NCBI GenBank assembly: GCA_963745205.1
Contig: CAVUWX010000024.1
Coordinates: 38,361-102,360, forward strand
Length of the DNA stretch: 64,000 bases
Direction: 5' to 3'
From: Hyphomicrobium_A sp963745205
GTDB lineage: Bacteria; Pseudomonadota; Alphaproteobacteria; Rhizobiales; Hyphomicrobiaceae
Part shown: positions 25,538-34,496 of the stretch, piece by piece
Layout of the letters: each line of letters opens with the position of its first letter
Position numbering within the stretch: position 1 is the first letter of the stretch
Translations under genes and position numbers: made by a program
Notes under the pieces: model-generated
Seen by the model: only the letters and a program-made list of their open reading frames with translations
The model's database searches: none
Told to the model about the DNA's origin: nothing

Positions 25538-26896
25538 TCAGCTCAGCTCCCGGATCTTGAACTTGAGCCCGCCCTTGGGTGTCAACGTCACCGTCGCATT
25601 GATGCCGGCAGGGTCATCGCCGACGTACTCGGGCCGGAAGCGGCGCAACAGCAGCGACAACGCGAGCGTGTTCTCAACCTGGCTCATGGCGCCGCCGATG
25701 CAGGAGCGCTTTCCTCCGCCGAACGGCAGGTAGCTGTACTTCACCTGCTTTTTGGCGCCGCCGCCCATCCAGCGCTCGGGGCGGAACTCCTCCGGCTCCT
25801 CCCAGAACTTCGGATTGTGATGCGCTCCGTAAGCGAACAGCACGATGCGGTCGCCTGGATAGATCGGCTTGCCGCCGATCTCGTCGTTCTCGGTGGCGAC
25901 GCGGATGAGGCCCCAGATCGGCGGGTAGAGGCGCATCGTTTCCTGGATCACCGCACGCGTGTAGGCGAGCGCCGAATAGTCGGCGGCGGTCGGCTCGCGG
26001 TCGCCGTAGACCTCCTCGCCCTCCTTGCGGATGCGCTCGGCGGCTTCCGGGCGGCGCGCGGTCTCGTACAGCGCCCAGGCGAGCGTGAGCGCGGTCGTCT
26101 CGGTGCCGGCCCATAGGTACTGCTTCAACTCGTCGATCGCCTGCTGGTGGTCGAACTCCGGCACGCTCGGGTCGGCGACGGCCGCCTCGATCATCTTCAG
26201 AAGCGTGCGCTCGCGCTCCTCGCGCGGATCGGCGGCGAAGACGGCGGGCGGGACGCTGGCCCAGACCTCCATCGCCTTGGCGGCACTCTGGTCCGTCATC
26301 TCGAACACTTCGCCGGCCTGCTTCCTGAGGCGGATCTCCTTGTGGTTCATGACGTCGGTGTACGTCTTGACACACTTGAAGACGAAGTGGGGGTTGAACG
26401 GCATGTCGCGGTCGAACAGGGCCTTGCAGATCATGTCGGCGGCGAGCGTCCACGTCTGCTCGACCATCTCGAACGTCTCGCCCGACTTCGCGATGTTTGC
26501 CCACAGGTCCATCTTGGTGCGGATGGCGGCGAGGAAGTAGGGAATGTACTCGGCGAACATGTCCGGGTGGAACGCCGGCTGCTGCGGCATGCGGATCTTC
26601 TGCCAGAGCACGCCGTCGTTGGTGATCATCGACTTGCCGAAGATCGGCTTCAGCCCGTCGAAATACTTGATGTAGGAGTCCGCCTTGGCGACGAGCACGT
26701 ACTTGAAGTGCTCGGGCTCGGTCAGCAACACGATGCGCTGGTGGGCAAGATTGATCGGGATGACCGGCCCGTAGCGCTCCGCCATTTGCATGAGGATGCG
26801 CATCGGGTTGTCGCTGCCGATCTTGAGCAGCGGCGTGAGCTTGAACCAGATGCTTGATTCCTCACCGAGCCCCTGGGTGTGGGCCGGTAGCTGCAT
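25538..26896 (-). CDS. Cytochrome P450 (N-terminus possibly frameshifted)
   Basis: This heme-thiolate monooxygenase has an I-helix oxygen-binding motif WAGTETTALTLAW (about residues 272-284), ETMRLYPP with the ExxR pair, and the heme loop FGGGKRSCIGGAM with the proximal cysteine near residue 399. At 452 residues it resembles bacterial CYP families that accept fatty-acid or terpenoid substrates, but the substrate is unknown. The start at 26896 has no ribosome-binding site. A better-placed ATG at 26927, with ggag upstream, opens MTAMAKQPTPD in a frame offset by one. A single indel near 26897-26910 probably separates the true start from the body. No redox partner gene is adjacent. Confidence 0.9.
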   Translation of the reverse strand: MQLPAHTQGLGEESSIWFKLTPLLKIGSDNPMRILMQMAERYGPVIPINLAHQRIVLLTEPEHFKYVLVAKADSYIKYFDGLKPIFGKSMITNDGVLWQKIRMPQQPAFHPDMFAEYIPYFLAAIRTKMDLWANIAKSGETFEMVEQTWTLAADMICKALFDRDMPFNPHFVFKCVKTYTDVMNHKEIRLRKQAGEVFEMTDQSAAKAMEVWASVPPAVFAADPREERERTLLKMIEAAVADPSVPEFDHQQAIDELKQYLWAGTETTALTLAWALYETARRPEAAERIRKEGEEVYGDREPTAADYSALAYTRAVIQETMRLYPPIWGLIRVATENDEIGGKPIYPGDRIVLFAYGAHHNPKFWEEPEEFRPERWMGGGAKKQVKYSYLPFGGGKRSCIGGAMSQVENTLALSLLLRRFRPEYVGDDPAGINATVTLTPKGGLKFKIRELS

Positions 26897-27172
26897 CGGG
26901 TGTCGGCTGCTTTGCCATCGCGGTCATGATGTCGTCTCCCGGCGGGAAGGCCGTTCCAACGCTCTGTTTATGCCAAGTCCAGCCAACGGGATGTAAACTC
27001 GCCCGCAACAGGAGCGTTAAGGCGGGGTGCCGAGGCCCTGAAACCTGCTCCCCCCGCACGTCTGGAAAGCGTCTGTGAAACGTAGCATCCTGGGTTCGCA
27101 AGTGTCCATGCGAGCAGGGCTTTCCGCTTCATTATAACGCGTCGTTCGGTGCCCCAAAAACGCTGATCTGGG

Positions 27173-27836
27173 TCAGGGCAGCGGCGGCCAGAACAGAGCT
27201 TTCCCTTGGTTAATCGAGGCTTGCGGGCCGCTAGCTTTTTCCCCGGCAATGTGGACACGGCCCGTGGCAAAAAGTGCCAACGCATGGGGATAGAGCTTGT
27301 GCTCGGCCTCGAGCACGCGGGCGCCGAGGCTTTCCGCCGTGTCCTCGTCGAGCACCGGCACCGCCGCCTGGGCAACGATGGGGCCGTCGTCCATCTCGGC
27401 CCGGACCACATGCACCGTGCAGCCCGTGATCCTCACGCCCGCGGCAATCACGCGCTCGTGCGTGTCGAGGCCGGGGAACGCCGGCAGCAGCGAAGGATGG
27501 ATGTTGAGCATGCGGTCGCGCCACCGCTGGACGAAGCCAGGCGTCATCAGGCGCATGAACCCTGCGCAGGCGACGAGCTCCACGCCGGAGTCCCGCAGCG
27601 CCTTGTCGAGCTCGGCCTCGAACTGCTCGCGGTCCTTGAACCGCTGAGTGGTCGATCGCGCGCGTCGTCAGCCCGGCGCCAGCCGCCTTGAACAGACCCT
27701 CCGCCTCTGGGCGGTTGGAGAGGACGCAGGCGATCTCGGCGGGGTAGGCGGGATCGCGCGCCGCCGCGATGAGCGCCATCATGTTGGAGCCGCGCCCGGA
27801 GATGAGGATGCCGACCCGCTTCTTATTGTCCATCAT
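27173..27836 (-). CDS. purN: Phosphoribosylglycinamide formyltransferase PurN (one frameshift)
   Basis: PurN transfers formyl from 10-formyl-THF to GAR, the third step of purine synthesis. The N-terminal half reads RVGILISGRGSNMMALI and the C-terminal half VELVACAGFMRLMTPGFV, NIHPSLLPAFPGLDTHERVI and GCTVHVVRAEMDDGPIVAQ, which includes the catalytic Asn-His-Asp region. The two halves lie in different frames joined near 27648 (...AIDHS to FKDREQFEAEL). One indel explains the break; all active-site motifs are intact, so I treat it as a sequence error. PurM lies upstream on the same strand, but 2.4 kb of accessory genes separate them here. Confidence 0.88.
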
Positions 27837-27882
27837 GCCGCGGTCCTTAGCACTCGCCTGGCTCGCCGACGACTACTTGGGA

Positions 27883-28368
27883 TTAGATTTTCCCCGTGGC
27901 AGCGAGCCGCTTGGCGAACAACCGTGAGAACCATCCCGACGTGAAGTAGAGGATCGCGAAATAGAGGAGCCAGGACGAAGCCGACAATGCCGGAGAGAAG
28001 CCCCGCATTCGCGGCAACCCACGCCTGCGCCGCGGCAATGGCTGCGGGAAGGGCATCTAATCCCGATGAGGAGCAAGCCGGCGGCTACGAGCTGGACCAG
28101 GCTGATCAGGATCAACGCCGCGAAGGCGAGGAGGGTGAAGCGGAGCTGCTCGCTTCCTACTCAATGGACGACGATGATCGACGACAAACTTGCGAGCCGC
28201 CGTCGCCGTAGCCGCCACGAGCACGCCGATCTGCCACGCCCGAATTCGCATTGAGGTTGAAAATCACCAGCACGCCGGTGACCAGCGCGGAAATGCCGAG
28301 GTAGACACGCTGAACAGCAGCACGGAGGGCCAGAGGTTGCTTTCCGTTTCAGGCGTTGCGCCGGTCAT
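27883..28368 (-). pseudogene. ABZJ_00895-like membrane protein, several frameshifts
   Basis: Read from ATG 28368 on the minus strand (MTGATPETESNLWPSVLL), protein-like pieces continue in shifting frames. They are YLGISALVTGVLVIFNLNAN, then SGVA and IGVLVAATATAARKFVVDH, then FTLLAFAALILISLVQLVAA, and finally LYFAILYFTSGWFSRLFAK before a stop at 27883-27885. The order and the hydrophobic pattern (about four helices) resemble the ABZJ_00895 family of small membrane proteins of unknown function. At least four frame changes occur in under 500 bases, more than in neighbouring genes, so true decay is possible. Confidence 0.5.
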
Positions 28369-28570
28369 CTTCAATCCATTGGCTTAGGCAATCTGACCGT
28401 CCCTTAGCACGCGGCCGGTTGGCGCACGACTGGCATCCGCAATTGACGGGCAGCCTGTCGTCCGCAGGGAGCAAGAGCCGGTCGTGGAGGCCGCGGAGTG
28501 ATCAAGTCTCCAACGCACTTGGGCCGCCCTCAGCGGGCGACCCAAGCGCTCACAGCGGACGGACGAAGTC

Positions 28571-28948
28571 TCAGTACTGCTTCTGCGACGGAGGCAGCTT
28601 GGGCGGAGCTTCCGCGGCCGGCGGCATTGCGGAATCCGAATCCGAGCCTTCCGTGCCGGAGGCGGCGCCGCTGCTAGCCGAATCTTGCACCAGCCCTTTG
28701 GCGCAGGCGGCCTGGAACTCGGTCTTCGACAGCGTTCCGTCGTTGTCCGGGTCCGCGGCCTTGAAGTTTGTCACGTATCCTTGGGCTTGCGAGGCATCGA
28801 TGGTTGCCGCTCCCGAGGTGTTCACCTTCTCCCAAAGCGTCGAGCACTGCGCCGCGCTGAGCTTCATGGCCCCATTTTCCGCCGCGAAGGCCGCGCCGCC
28901 CATGCTACAGCAAAGTGCCAAGCCCGCGATTGTGCATAGCATTCTCAT
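28571..28948 (-). CDS. Exported EF-hand protein
   Basis: This 125-residue protein has a signal peptide (MLCTIAGLALCCSMGGAAFA) and a single clear EF-hand calcium loop, DPDNDGTLSKTEF, at about residues 66-78. A less canonical helix-loop-helix comes before it (LWEKVNTSGAATIDASQAQ), and the C-terminal tail is low-complexity Ser/Pro/Ala rich. A periplasmic calcium-binding role is likely. It is one of the accessory genes between purN and purM. Confidence 0.78.
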   Translation of the reverse strand: MRMLCTIAGLALCCSMGGAAFAAENGAMKLSAAQCSTLWEKVNTSGAATIDASQAQGYVTNFKAADPDNDGTLSKTEFQAACAKGLVQDSASSGAASGTEGSDSDSAMPPAAEAPPKLPPSQKQY

Positions 28949-29069
28949 TTGTACATCCTCCGATTCCGACTATAAGGGGAGCGGGCCGCTGGGGCGGCTG
29001 CTCGCTGACGAAACGCGGCGGGCGAGGGGAGGTTCCTATCGTCGTCGAATGCCAGATTGACGGCACCCG

Positions 29070-30146
29070 GTGGCCATTTTGACGCTGAAACGGTGCACCG
29101 ACAGGACGGGGTCGCGGATTGTTCTCGGCCCGGTGTCGAGGCTTGCCTTCGCGGCTGTTCTCGCCTCGATCTTTGTGGTGCTGGGCAGCGCGTCGAGTGG
29201 CGCCGGCCGTAGCGTGCTGTATGGCCCATACGGACCGGAAGGCCCGCGGCTGCGCGAGCAACTCTGGATCCTGCCGAGCGGCGATGCCAACCACTTCCTG
29301 AGGGCGACCGTCTTTCGTCCCGACGATCCACCGGGGAGAGCCGAGCCGGTGCGCCGACCTCTCGTCATCATCAATCACGGAACCTCCGACCTGACGCGGA
29401 TGGCCGTGTCAATGCCGGTGTTCTACTGGTTATCGCGCTGGTTCGTCGACCGCGGCTACGTTGTTGTGCTGCCGCAAAGGCGCGGCCACGGCGCGACCGG
29501 CGGACCGCTCGTAGAATCCGTCGGCACCTGCGCCAAGCCCAACCATTTCGCTTCAGGCCAAGTTGCCGCCGACGATGTCGCGGCGGTCGTCGATTACATG
29601 AACCAGCAGGATTTCGCTGCGCCATCGCAGACGGTGGTCGTGGGTGTTTCGACGGGAGGCTGGGCGTCGCTCGCGCTCGCCTCGCGCAACCCCGCCAACG
29701 TGCGCGCGGTCGTCAACTTCGCGGGCGGACGTGGCGGCCACGCTGGCGGCGAGTCGAACGCCATTTGCGGCGAGGCGGAGCTGATCAAGGCAGCGGGGGC
29801 GTTCGGGGCCACCGCGCACATCCCCACCATTTGGTTCTACGCCAGGAACGATAGCTATTTCTCGCCGGAGCTGGCGAAGCAGATGGCAGCGGCATGGAGC
29901 GACGGCGGCGGTCAGGCCGATCTGCACGTGCTCCCGGCCTACAGCGACGATGGCCACGAGATCGTCGACGACCGCGCCGGCTGGGATATCTGGGGCCCGG
30001 CGCTCGCGCGCTTCCTCGAGATTCCCGGCGAGCCGCAAGCGATCGCGCGTGCGCCCACCAGCCCGCGCCCGGGCGGCAGCGGTACGACGCCGCTCGTCTC
30101 GACTCTCACCTCGACCGGGGACGGGGAGACGGCGCCGTCCCAATAG
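29070..30146 (+). CDS. Exported alpha/beta hydrolase (dienelactone hydrolase-like)
   Basis: This 358-residue hydrolase has a hydrophobic N-terminal segment (LAFAAVLASIFVVLGSASSG) that looks like an export signal. The oxyanion part is LVIINHGTSD, the nucleophile elbow is GVSTGGWASLAL (Ser), and the histidine is probably in SDDGHEIVDD. A cysteine pair may be present in the mature domain (VGTCAKPN, NAICGEAE). Substrate unknown. It is divergent from the EF-hand gene and convergent with purM. Confidence 0.75.
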   Translation: MAILTLKRCTDRTGSRIVLGPVSRLAFAAVLASIFVVLGSASSGAGRSVLYGPYGPEGPRLREQLWILPSGDANHFLRATVFRPDDPPGRAEPVRRPLVIINHGTSDLTRMAVSMPVFYWLSRWFVDRGYVVVLPQRRGHGATGGPLVESVGTCAKPNHFASGQVAADDVAAVVDYMNQQDFAAPSQTVVVGVSTGGWASLALASRNPANVRAVVNFAGGRGGHAGGESNAICGEAELIKAAGAFGATAHIPTIWFYARNDSYFSPELAKQMAAAWSDGGGQADLHVLPAYSDDGHEIVDDRAGWDIWGPALARFLEIPGEPQAIARAPTSPRPGGSGTTPLVSTLTSTGDGETAPSQ

Positions 30147-30288
30147 ACGAGCGCAGCGCCAAGCCTACCTCAGTCTTGGGTTTTTGCGCTGGGCCGACGC
30201 AAGTCTTCGTCGTTGCGCTCGAAGTCGAGCAGGAAGTCGAAGGCGTGGATCGCCGCATCCTGGACGCGGTTGGGGCAGCGGTAGTAGG

Positions 30289-31416
30289 TCAAGCACCGAA
30301 GTGCAGGCTGCCCATGTAGCCGACGGCCCAGGCCTCGCCCTTGCCCTTGGCGTCGCTGCGCGCGCCGCCCGGTGGGACGATCTCGCCCACGGTCACCGGG
30401 GCCTCGCCCGCAGCCCGCAATGCTGCCAGTACGGCATCCGCTTGCGCCTTCGCCGCGATGACCACCATGCCGATGCCGCAGTTGAACGTCTTGAGCATCT
30501 CCGCGTCGCTCAAGTGTCCGACCCTGGCGAGCCAGCCGAACACTGCAGGCGCGGTGAGGCTATCGAGATTGATGCGCGCGGCCACGTTATCCGGCAGCAC
30601 GCGCGGCACGTTCTCTGACAGCCCGCCGCCGGTGATGTGCGCCAGCGCCTTGATGGCTCCGCCCGCCCCCCCCGTCGCCTTAATGGCGGTCAGCAGCGGC
30701 TTGACGTAGATGCGGGTCGGCGTGAGCAGCGCCTCTGCGAGGCTGTGCATTGCATCAAAGGGGGCAGGCGCTTCCCAGCCGAGGCCTTGCTGCTCCGCGA
30801 GCCGCCGCACCAGCGAATAGCCGTTCGAGTGCACGCCCGATGATGGCAGGCCAATGAGGACATCTCCGGCTGCGATGTCCGCGCGGGGCAGGATATCGCC
30901 GCGCTCCACCGCGCCGACCGCAAACCCGGCAAGGTCATAGTCCTTCGCCGCGTACATGCCTGGCATCTCGGCGGTCTCGCCGCCGATCAGCGCGCAGCCT
31001 GCCTGCCGGCACCCCTCCGCGATGCCCGCCACAACGCGCTCAGCCGTTGCCACGTCGAGCTTTCCGCACGCGAAGTAGTCGAGAAAGAATAAGGGCTCCG
31101 CGCCCTGCACAACGAGGTCGTTGACGCACATGGCGACTAGGTCGATGCCGATGGTTGAATGGCGGCCGGTATCGATAGCGATCTTAAGCTTGGTGCCGAC
31201 GCCGTCGGTTGCCGAGACCAGGACGGGATCGCGGAAGCCTGCGCTCTTCAGGTCGAACAGGGCCCCGAATCCTCCGAGGTCGGCGTCGGCGCCGGGGCGC
31301 CGGGTGGCCTTGGCGAGCGGCCTTATCGCGGCAACCAGACGATTGCCGGCATCGATGTCGACGCCGGCGTCACGGTAGGTGACGGCCGTGTTGCTTTCCG
31401 TATCGGGCTCTGTCAT
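30289..31416 (-). CDS. purM: Phosphoribosylformylglycinamidine cyclo-ligase PurM
   Basis: PurM closes the imidazole ring of AIR using ATP, the fifth step of purine synthesis. Conserved segments are YRDAGVDIDAGNRLV, LVSATDGVGTKLKIA, GIDLVAMCVNDLVVQGAEPL, GGETAEMPGMY, GLPSSGVHSNGYSLVR and HITGGGLSENVPRVLP. I use ATG 31416 (MTEPDTESN); a TTG at 31446 would add ten residues with no family support. Length, 375 residues, is slightly long because of the N-terminus. Normally purN follows directly; here accessory genes intervene. Confidence 0.96.
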   Translation of the reverse strand: MTEPDTESNTAVTYRDAGVDIDAGNRLVAAIRPLAKATRRPGADADLGGFGALFDLKSAGFRDPVLVSATDGVGTKLKIAIDTGRHSTIGIDLVAMCVNDLVVQGAEPLFFLDYFACGKLDVATAERVVAGIAEGCRQAGCALIGGETAEMPGMYAAKDYDLAGFAVGAVERGDILPRADIAAGDVLIGLPSSGVHSNGYSLVRRLAEQQGLGWEAPAPFDAMHSLAEALLTPTRIYVKPLLTAIKATGGAGGAIKALAHITGGGLSENVPRVLPDNVAARINLDSLTAPAVFGWLARVGHLSDAEMLKTFNCGIGMVVIAAKAQADAVLAALRAAGEAPVTVGEIVPPGGARSDAKGKGEAWAVGYMGSLHFGA

Positions 31417-31555
31417 TTCACGCCGAGAACCCAACTTTTGCCCCAATGCCTGCCGGAGATGTGGCGTCCTAGCAGCTAAGGCCCGCGCTGGGCAACTCTA
31501 GGCGTTCAAACAGGCGCCAGCGCGGGATTTCGCTAAAGCGGGGAGGATCGATCGC

Positions 31556-32653
31556 GTGGCTGGGAAACTGCGAAGCAATCTGTGTGCGGCGTTGACGGGC
31601 TTCGCCGTGCTGGCTTCTGTTTCTGCCGCGATCGCCGCCAACGATGACGTCTACACCGTCGGCAACTATCCGGTCGACGCGCAGGCGGCAAATGCTGTCG
31701 ACGCCAAGGACAAGGCGCTGGCCGAGGGCCAGCAGGCCGCGTTTCGCTCGCTTCTGAAGCGCGTCGTGCCGGTGACCGACTACGACCGGCTGAAGCGGCT
31801 GGCTGCGCTCAAGTCGTCCTCCTTCTTCGAGGGCGTCTCGGTACGCTCGGAGCGCAACTCCTCGACCCGCTACATCGCCAGCCTCGACTTCTCCTTCCGC
31901 TCCGATTCGGTGCGCGCGGTTCTGCAGCAGGAAGGCATTCCCTTCGTCGAGGAGCAGGCGCGCGAGATCAGCGTCATCCCGGTCGTGCGCGACGCCCAAG
32001 GGGCCCCCGATACCGGGAGCGCAGCGCGCGCGTGGAGCGATGTCTGGAAAGGCCTCGACCTCGAGCACACGCTCACCCCGATCGAGCTACAGCCCTTGAA
32101 GCCCGTCATCCATGCCGACACGCTACAGATGCTGATCGACGGTCGCGGTTCGGCAGAGCGCATCCTCGCCGGCGAGTACGGCTCGCCCTACGTCGTCGTC
32201 GCGATCGCGGAGATCGATTCCGCAACGAACCGCCTCAATGTGACCATGGCCGGCATCGACGCCGTCGGCCCGTTCAATTTGAAGCGCAGCTATCGCGTAT
32301 TCGACGGCGACACCGGCTATGCGATGGAGCTTGCCGCCGTCGTCGGGCAGGGCGTGCTCGAAGGGCGCTGGAAGGCGCTCAAGGCAGGCCCCGGACGCCC
32401 CTCGCAAGGAGGCGCGACCGTCTCGCTGCAGGCCCAGTATGCAAGCCTCGCCGAATGGCGGGAGATACGCCAGCAGCTCCTCGCCGTGTCGGGTGTCGAC
32501 GACATCCGCATCGAATCGGAGTCTGCGCGTAGCGCCGTCCTGACGCTGCGTTACCCCGGCGGCGGCGGCGCTCTCGCCAGCGCCCTTGATGGCCAGCGGC
32601 TCTCGCTGGAGAGCGGCTCAGGCGACGTCTGGATCCTTCGCTCCGCAAACTGA
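31556..32653 (+). CDS. DUF2066 domain exported protein
   Basis: This 365-residue protein has a signal peptide (ALTGFAVLASVSAAIAAND). The DUF2066 region follows with VYTVGNYPVDAQAANAVDAK, then RVVPVTDYDRLKRLA and ISVIPVVRDAQ. The function is unknown. In Hyphomicrobiales this gene typically sits between purM (divergent) and a CDP-alcohol phosphatidyltransferase, exactly as here. The start at 31556 is a GTG. Confidence 0.82.
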   Translation: MAGKLRSNLCAALTGFAVLASVSAAIAANDDVYTVGNYPVDAQAANAVDAKDKALAEGQQAAFRSLLKRVVPVTDYDRLKRLAALKSSSFFEGVSVRSERNSSTRYIASLDFSFRSDSVRAVLQQEGIPFVEEQAREISVIPVVRDAQGAPDTGSAARAWSDVWKGLDLEHTLTPIELQPLKPVIHADTLQMLIDGRGSAERILAGEYGSPYVVVAIAEIDSATNRLNVTMAGIDAVGPFNLKRSYRVFDGDTGYAMELAAVVGQGVLEGRWKALKAGPGRPSQGGATVSLQAQYASLAEWREIRQQLLAVSGVDDIRIESESARSAVLTLRYPGGGGALASALDGQRLSLESGSGDVWILRSAN

Positions 32654-32697
32654 CGGTTGCCTGTTGCACACTTACACGAGTGAGCCGCATGTAACAG

Positions 32698-33330
32698 GTG
32701 CACCGCCGCAGCGATTGGATATATACGGGGCTTGTGACCATAGCCCCCGATCCTAGCCAGCCGCCGGACCGCGCCTTGAACCCTCCCAACATCATCACCC
32801 TGGGCCGGGTGATCCTCGTGCCCCTCGTGTTCTGGCTTCTCGTGACGGGTCAGACGCAGGCGGCGTTTTTCGCGTTTATCGTGGCGGGCATCTCGGATGC
32901 CGTGGACGGCTACTTGGCGAAGAGCTTCGGTTGGACCACGGAGCTCGGCGCCTACCTCGATCCGCTTGCAGACAAGCTATTGATCGTCAGCATCTTTTTG
33001 GCGTTGGGCGTGGGCGGTAAGCTACCCTTGTGGCTCGTCATCGCGGTGGTGTCGCGCGATATCCTGATCGTCATCGCCATCGTGCTGTCTTGGCTGCTTG
33101 GCAATCCGGTCCGCATCAGGCCGCTCGTCGTCAGCAAGGCCAACACGGTGGCGCAGATTGTGCTCGCCGGCACGGTGCTGGCGGACGAAGGCTTTGGGCT
33201 GGGGCTCGAGACTGCGCGCTTAGTACTCGTCTGGCTCACCGGAGCGCTGACGTTCGCCTCGCTCGCTGCCTATTTGCGCAGTTGGCTGCTACATATGTCG
33301 GGCTACGAGTCGACGGGTGTGCAGCGGTAG
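32698..33330 (+). CDS. CDP-alcohol phosphatidyltransferase (PgsA-like)
   Basis: This integral membrane enzyme displaces CMP from CDP-diacylglycerol with an alcohol such as glycerol-3-phosphate. The signature D(x2)DG(x2)A(x)...G(x3)D(x3)D is present as SDAVDGYLAK then LGAYLDPLADK, with only the usual AR replaced by AK. The start of the core is LNPPNIITLGRVILVPL, and several hydrophobic helices follow. Length about 210 residues. The start is uncertain between GTG 32698 and GTG 32734. It is likely the phosphatidylglycerolphosphate synthase paralogue found in this gene order, but the alcohol is not proven. Confidence 0.85.
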   Translation: MHRRSDWIYTGLVTIAPDPSQPPDRALNPPNIITLGRVILVPLVFWLLVTGQTQAAFFAFIVAGISDAVDGYLAKSFGWTTELGAYLDPLADKLLIVSIFLALGVGGKLPLWLVIAVVSRDILIVIAIVLSWLLGNPVRIRPLVVSKANTVAQIVLAGTVLADEGFGLGLETARLVLVWLTGALTFASLAAYLRSWLLHMSGYESTGVQR

Positions 33331-33344
33331 GTGCCGCCGGGCGG

Positions 33345-33367
33345 GCCTTAAGGGGAAACCTTAAGGC
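33345..33367. promoter_or_regulatory. Perfect hairpin before the AI-2E family permease gene
   Basis: gccttaagg (33345-33353), loop ggaaa, ccttaaggc (33359-33367): a perfect nine-pair hairpin with a five-base loop in the 53-base gap between the phosphatidyltransferase stop and ATG 33384. It ends 16 bases before the start codon, so it could affect translation initiation or separate the two messages. Confidence 0.5.
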
Positions 33368-33383
33368 AAGAGGGCTTCAGGCA

Positions 33384-34496
33384 ATGCGTGTCGAGCGACA
33401 ACTGCTGTTCTGGCTCGGCGCCGCCCTCGTCCTCGCGCTGCTGATCGGGCTCTTGGGGCCGATTCTGCTTCCCTTCGTCGCCGGCGTCGTCATTGCCTAC
33501 TTCCTCAATCCCGCCGCCGACCGGCTGACGAGCTGGGGCATTCCGCGCCCCATCGCGTCCGTGCTCATCGTCGCGGCTTTCGTGTGCGCGATCGTCGCCG
33601 CGCTCGTATTCGTGGTGCCGCTGTTGCTGTCGCAGGCGCAGCAGCTCGCCGTCGCGCTGCCCGGGGAGATCGCCCGCGCGCGCAGCCTGCTCGAAGACTG
33701 GGGACGAGAGCGCCTCGGCAGCCACTACCCCCAGTTCCAGATGGGGTTCGAGCGCGTCTCGCAGGCGATCTCCGACAACTGGGAGAGCGTCGCTGGGACG
33801 GTGGCGACCTCGCTGTGGAGCCAGGGTCTCGCGCTGTTCAACTTCGTCTCGCTCATGCTCGTCACGCCGCTCGTCGTCTTCTACCTGCTGATGGATTGGC
33901 ACCGGATGCTGGCCAAGATCGATTCCTGGCTGCCGCGCGACCACGCCGCAACCATCCGTCGCCTCGCAAGCGACATCAACGACGCGGTCTCCGCCTTCAT
34001 CCGCGGCCAGGGGACCGTGTGCTTCGTGCTCGCTATCTACTACTCGGTGGCCTTGACCGCAGCCGGGCTCCGCTACGGCCTGCTCGTCGGGCTCGGCACT
34101 GGGCTCATGAGCTTCGTGCCCTTTGTGGGCTGGGCTTTGGGGCTCATCATCGCGACCACCATTGCAACAGTGCAATTCTGGCCGGAGGTGACGCCGATCC
34201 TCATCGTTATTGGCATCTTCGCAGGCGCCCAGGTTCTCGACGCTGGGTTCTTGAGCCCCAACATCGTCGGTCAGAAGATCGGCCTGCACCCGGTCTGGCT
34301 CATCTTCTCGCTATTCGTGTTCAGCTACTTGTTCGGGTTTGTCGGCGTGCTTGTCGCGGTGCCGATCGCCGCGGCGATTGGCGTGATCGTCCGTTATGCG
34401 CTCAGGGCCTATCTTCAGAGCGATGTCTACCGCGGGCGCCCCACGATCCCGGTGCCCGCTCCGGCGCCCGCTCTGGAGGAGCCGACCGTCCCATGA
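33384..34496 (+). CDS. AI-2E family transporter (PerM-like permease)
   Basis: This 370-residue inner-membrane protein has about eight helices. The family pattern is clear: LLPFVAGVVIAYFLNPAADR, TPLVVFYLLMDWHRM, RLASDINDAVSAFIRGQG and FVPFVGWALGLI. Members are called AI-2E or PerM permeases; actual substrates are mostly unknown. ATG 33384 gives the expected N-terminal helix. The stop overlaps the start of hdaA in an ATGA arrangement, so the two genes are coupled. Confidence 0.9.
   Translation: MRVERQLLFWLGAALVLALLIGLLGPILLPFVAGVVIAYFLNPAADRLTSWGIPRPIASVLIVAAFVCAIVAALVFVVPLLLSQAQQLAVALPGEIARARSLLEDWGRERLGSHYPQFQMGFERVSQAISDNWESVAGTVATSLWSQGLALFNFVSLMLVTPLVVFYLLMDWHRMLAKIDSWLPRDHAATIRRLASDINDAVSAFIRGQGTVCFVLAIYYSVALTAAGLRYGLLVGLGTGLMSFVPFVGWALGLIIATTIATVQFWPEVTPILIVIGIFAGAQVLDAGFLSPNIVGQKIGLHPVWLIFSLFVFSYLFGFVGVLVAVPIAAAIGVIVRYALRAYLQSDVYRGRPTIPVPAPAPALEEPTVP

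Noticed and set aside
33030..33383. N-terminal extension of the AI-2E permease
   Set aside because: The open frame upstream of ATG 33384 overlaps the phosphatidyltransferase gene in another frame and is arginine/alanine rich without membrane pattern.
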